A stretch of DNA of 6,906 bases from an uncultured Bacilli bacterium (GTDB lineage: Bacteria; Bacillota_I; Bacilli_A; RF39; UBA660). A program made the position numbers and the translations under genes. The notes beneath the pieces were generated by a model. The model was not told the DNA's origin. It searched no databases and worked only from the letters and a program-made list of their open reading frames with translations. Shown here in pieces: positions 5,997 through 6,906 of the stretch (position 1 is the first letter of the stretch; each line of letters starts with the position of its first letter). Location of the stretch: assembly GCA_944329505.1 (NCBI GenBank), contig CALVIJ010000050.1, positions 1-6,906 on the forward strand. The letters run 5' to 3'.

Positions 5997-6034
5997 ATGA
6001 TTTTGTTATTTTATATTTTAAAAAATGCGAAATG

Positions 6035-6061
6035 AAAAAAGACAGTGTGAATTAACTGTCT
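6035..6061 (-). terminator. Rho-independent terminator of the SASP gene
   Basis: A 7 bp perfect inverted repeat, agacagt (6040-6046) and actgtct (6055-6061), has an 8 nt loop. On the minus strand it is followed directly by a run of T. It begins about 20 bp after the SASP stop codon. Confidence 0.75.
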
Positions 6062-6080
6062 CTATTTAAACGTTGGTTAA

Positions 6081-6284
6081 TTATTTAGTATAATTAGAAC
6101 CTGAAATTTGTTGTTGACCCATTTGTACAAGTCTTTTAGTAATTTCTCCACCTACTGAACCATTAGCTCTACTAGTTGCATCTGGTCCCATTTTAACGCC
6201 TAATTCGTTAGCAATTTCATATTTCATTTGTTCAATTGCTTGTTTAGCGCCAGGAACTACTAAACGAGAATTATTATTAGTCAT
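6081..6284 (-). CDS. Alpha/beta-type small acid-soluble spore protein, 67 aa
   Basis: DNA-binding protein that coats spore DNA in the forespore, shifts it toward an A-like form, protects it from UV and heat, and is degraded at germination. Family hallmarks are all present: an alanine/glutamine helix (GAKQAIEQMK), the germination protease (GPR) site YEIANELGV with the expected cut between Glu23 and Ile24, then DATSRANGSVGGEITKRLV (35-53), which is the second conserved block. Length is typical. ATG at 6284 follows a near-perfect AGGAGGTGA ribosome site (6291-6299), suiting very high expression. A sigma-G-like promoter precedes it and a terminator follows, so it should be monocistronic. thiI lies 76 bp upstream on the same strand, the neighbour I recall for sspA in Bacillus subtilis. 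It is the main evidence here that the organism can sporulate. Confidence 0.95.
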   Translation of the reverse strand: MTNNNSRLVVPGAKQAIEQMKYEIANELGVKMGPDATSRANGSVGGEITKRLVQMGQQQISGSNYTK

Positions 6285-6298
6285 ACATTTTCACCTCC

Positions 6299-6321
6299 TG
6301 TACATTTATATATTGTGTACA
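6299..6321. repeat. Paired TGTACA palindromes in the SASP control region
   Basis: TGTACA occurs at 6299-6304 and 6316-6321, separated by 11 AT-rich bases. Because each copy is self-complementary, the pair is both a direct and an inverted repeat; as a direct repeat it extends to TGTACATTT (6299-6307 and 6316-6324). The copies flank the putative -10 of the SASP promoter and touch the ribosome site, a position suited to an operator. No known regulator is assigned. Confidence 0.4.
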
Positions 6322-6337
6322 TTTGGAGATTTAATGC
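6309..6337 (-). promoter_or_regulatory. Sigma-G/F-like forespore promoter of the SASP gene
   Basis: The minus strand reads GCATT (6337-6333), a 17 bp spacer, and CAATATA (6315-6309). Compared with the Bacillus sigma-G pattern (GHATR, 17-18 bp, CATNNTA), this matches all but one position in each element. The predicted start lies about 20 nt before the ATG. The elements are short, so the match is suggestive; the gene product makes forespore control expected. Confidence 0.45.
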
Positions 6338-6360
6338 ATTTTTTTTATTGGTAATTTTTG

Positions 6361-6906
6361 TTAAAGAAGATCTTCAAATTCTTCTTCTTTAAAGTTAGTG
6401 ATTGTTTCGATATTAGCTATTGCTTTATCAATTAATTTTTGATAATCAAAGTTATTTTCATAAGTTATACATTTTTGTAATTCTGGTTTAATTACTGGAT
6501 GTTTAGGAACAAAGATGGTACAGCAATCTTCATACGGTAAAATACTTGTTTCATATGTATTTATCTTTTTAGCTATATCGATGATTTCTAATTTATCATA
6601 ACAAGCAACTGGTCTAATGACTGGCATGTTTGTAACATTATTTATACAAACCATGCTGTCTAATGTTTGACTAGCAACTTGTCCAATACTTTCACCATTA
6701 ATTAAGATTTTGGCTCCAATTTTTTCCGCATAAAGTGCGGCGATACGATACATCATTCGACGCATAATGGTTATCATATAAATGTCAGGGCAATTTTTAA
6801 AAATAGCTTCTTGAATTTCTGTAAATGGAACAACATGTACTTTTACTTTTCCTGAATCTTCGTTAATTATGCTGGCGAGCCTAATAACTTTGTCTCTCGC
6901 TTCTAT
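6361..6906 (-). CDS. thiI: tRNA 4-thiouridine synthase / thiamine-pathway sulfurtransferase ThiI, C-terminal 181 residues (5' end off window)
   Basis: Cytosolic enzyme that adenylates U8 of tRNA and transfers sulfur to make 4-thiouridine; in many bacteria it also supplies sulfur for the thiazole of thiamine. The frame is open from the right edge to TAA at 6361, and codons before the first internal ATG (6777) are clearly homologous, so that ATG is not the start. Visible motifs are ARDKV with the following helix, the RRMMYRIAALYAEK stretch, GESIGQVASQTLDSM (the late PP-loop-domain motif), and PYEDCCTIF, whose cysteine pair contains the conserved cysteine used in sulfur chemistry. The protein ends soon after, so it lacks the rhodanese domain of E. 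coli ThiI, as in Bacillus, where a separate cysteine desulfurase delivers the sulfur. The THUMP domain and SGG(I/F)DS loop lie outside the window. No terminator is visible after the stop. Confidence 0.95.
   Translation of the reverse strand: MEARDKVIRLASIINEDSGKVKVHVVPFTEIQEAIFKNCPDIYMITIMRRMMYRIAALYAEKIGAKILINGESIGQVASQTLDSMVCINNVTNMPVIRPVACYDKLEIIDIAKKINTYETSILPYEDCCTIFVPKHPVIKPELQKCITYENNFDYQKLIDKAIANIETITNFKEEEFEDLL

Noticed and set aside
6285..6360. Terminator for thiI between thiI and the SASP gene
   Set aside because: No hairpin followed by a T run is present on the minus strand; the long T run near 6340 on plus reads as A on minus.
1..6906. Mollicute genetic code (TGA as tryptophan), suspected from the AT-richness
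   Set aside because: Tryptophans in conserved positions use TGG, and the full-length conserved proteins translate with the standard bacterial code without in-frame TGA.

Overview
This window is an AT-rich stretch (by eye about 30% G+C) from a low-GC Gram-positive bacterium. The evidence is a ClpP that begins almost like the Bacillus protein, strong AGGAGG-type ribosome sites, an alpha/beta-type small acid-soluble spore protein, a ThiI without a rhodanese extension, and a TGS-domain nucleoside kinase of the kind seen in Clostridia and Erysipelotrichia-like Bacilli. Tryptophan is encoded by TGG and no gene uses TGA as a stop (TAA throughout, TAG once). A spore-forming or recently spore-forming gut Bacilli or Erysipelotrichia-like lineage fits best, but the species cannot be named from this window.

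Layout. Every gene but one lies on the minus strand; clpP is on plus. Reading the minus strand from the right: thiI (3' part only), a SASP gene with its own terminator, then a small exported beta-sandwich protein (TasA/camelysin-like) behind a near-consensus sigma-A promoter. The exported-protein gene converges on clpP, and the two share a bidirectional hairpin terminator. clpP diverges from a nucleoside kinase gene across about 115 bp. The kinase gene is followed 15 bp later by gap, which ends in a terminator. Next come a zinc-ribbon/transmembrane/PASTA protein gene with its own promoter and terminator, then a type IV prepilin-like gene, and 12 bp later pgk, which runs off the left edge.

Function. 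gap and pgk encode consecutive glycolytic enzymes but are separated here by two envelope genes and two terminators, so they are probably not one transcript. pgk appears instead to be translated from a message that begins with the prepilin gene. The SASP-thiI adjacency matches what I recall from Bacillus. Most of the window is ordinary core genome. The items worth a second look are the kinase-less zinc-ribbon PASTA protein, the orphan prepilin leading into pgk, the SASP control region (a sigma-G-like promoter carrying paired TGTACA palindromes), and several -10 elements that nearly touch the Shine-Dalgarno sequence. There is no gene-free stretch longer than 300 bases, and I see no RNA gene, insertion sequence or CRISPR array.
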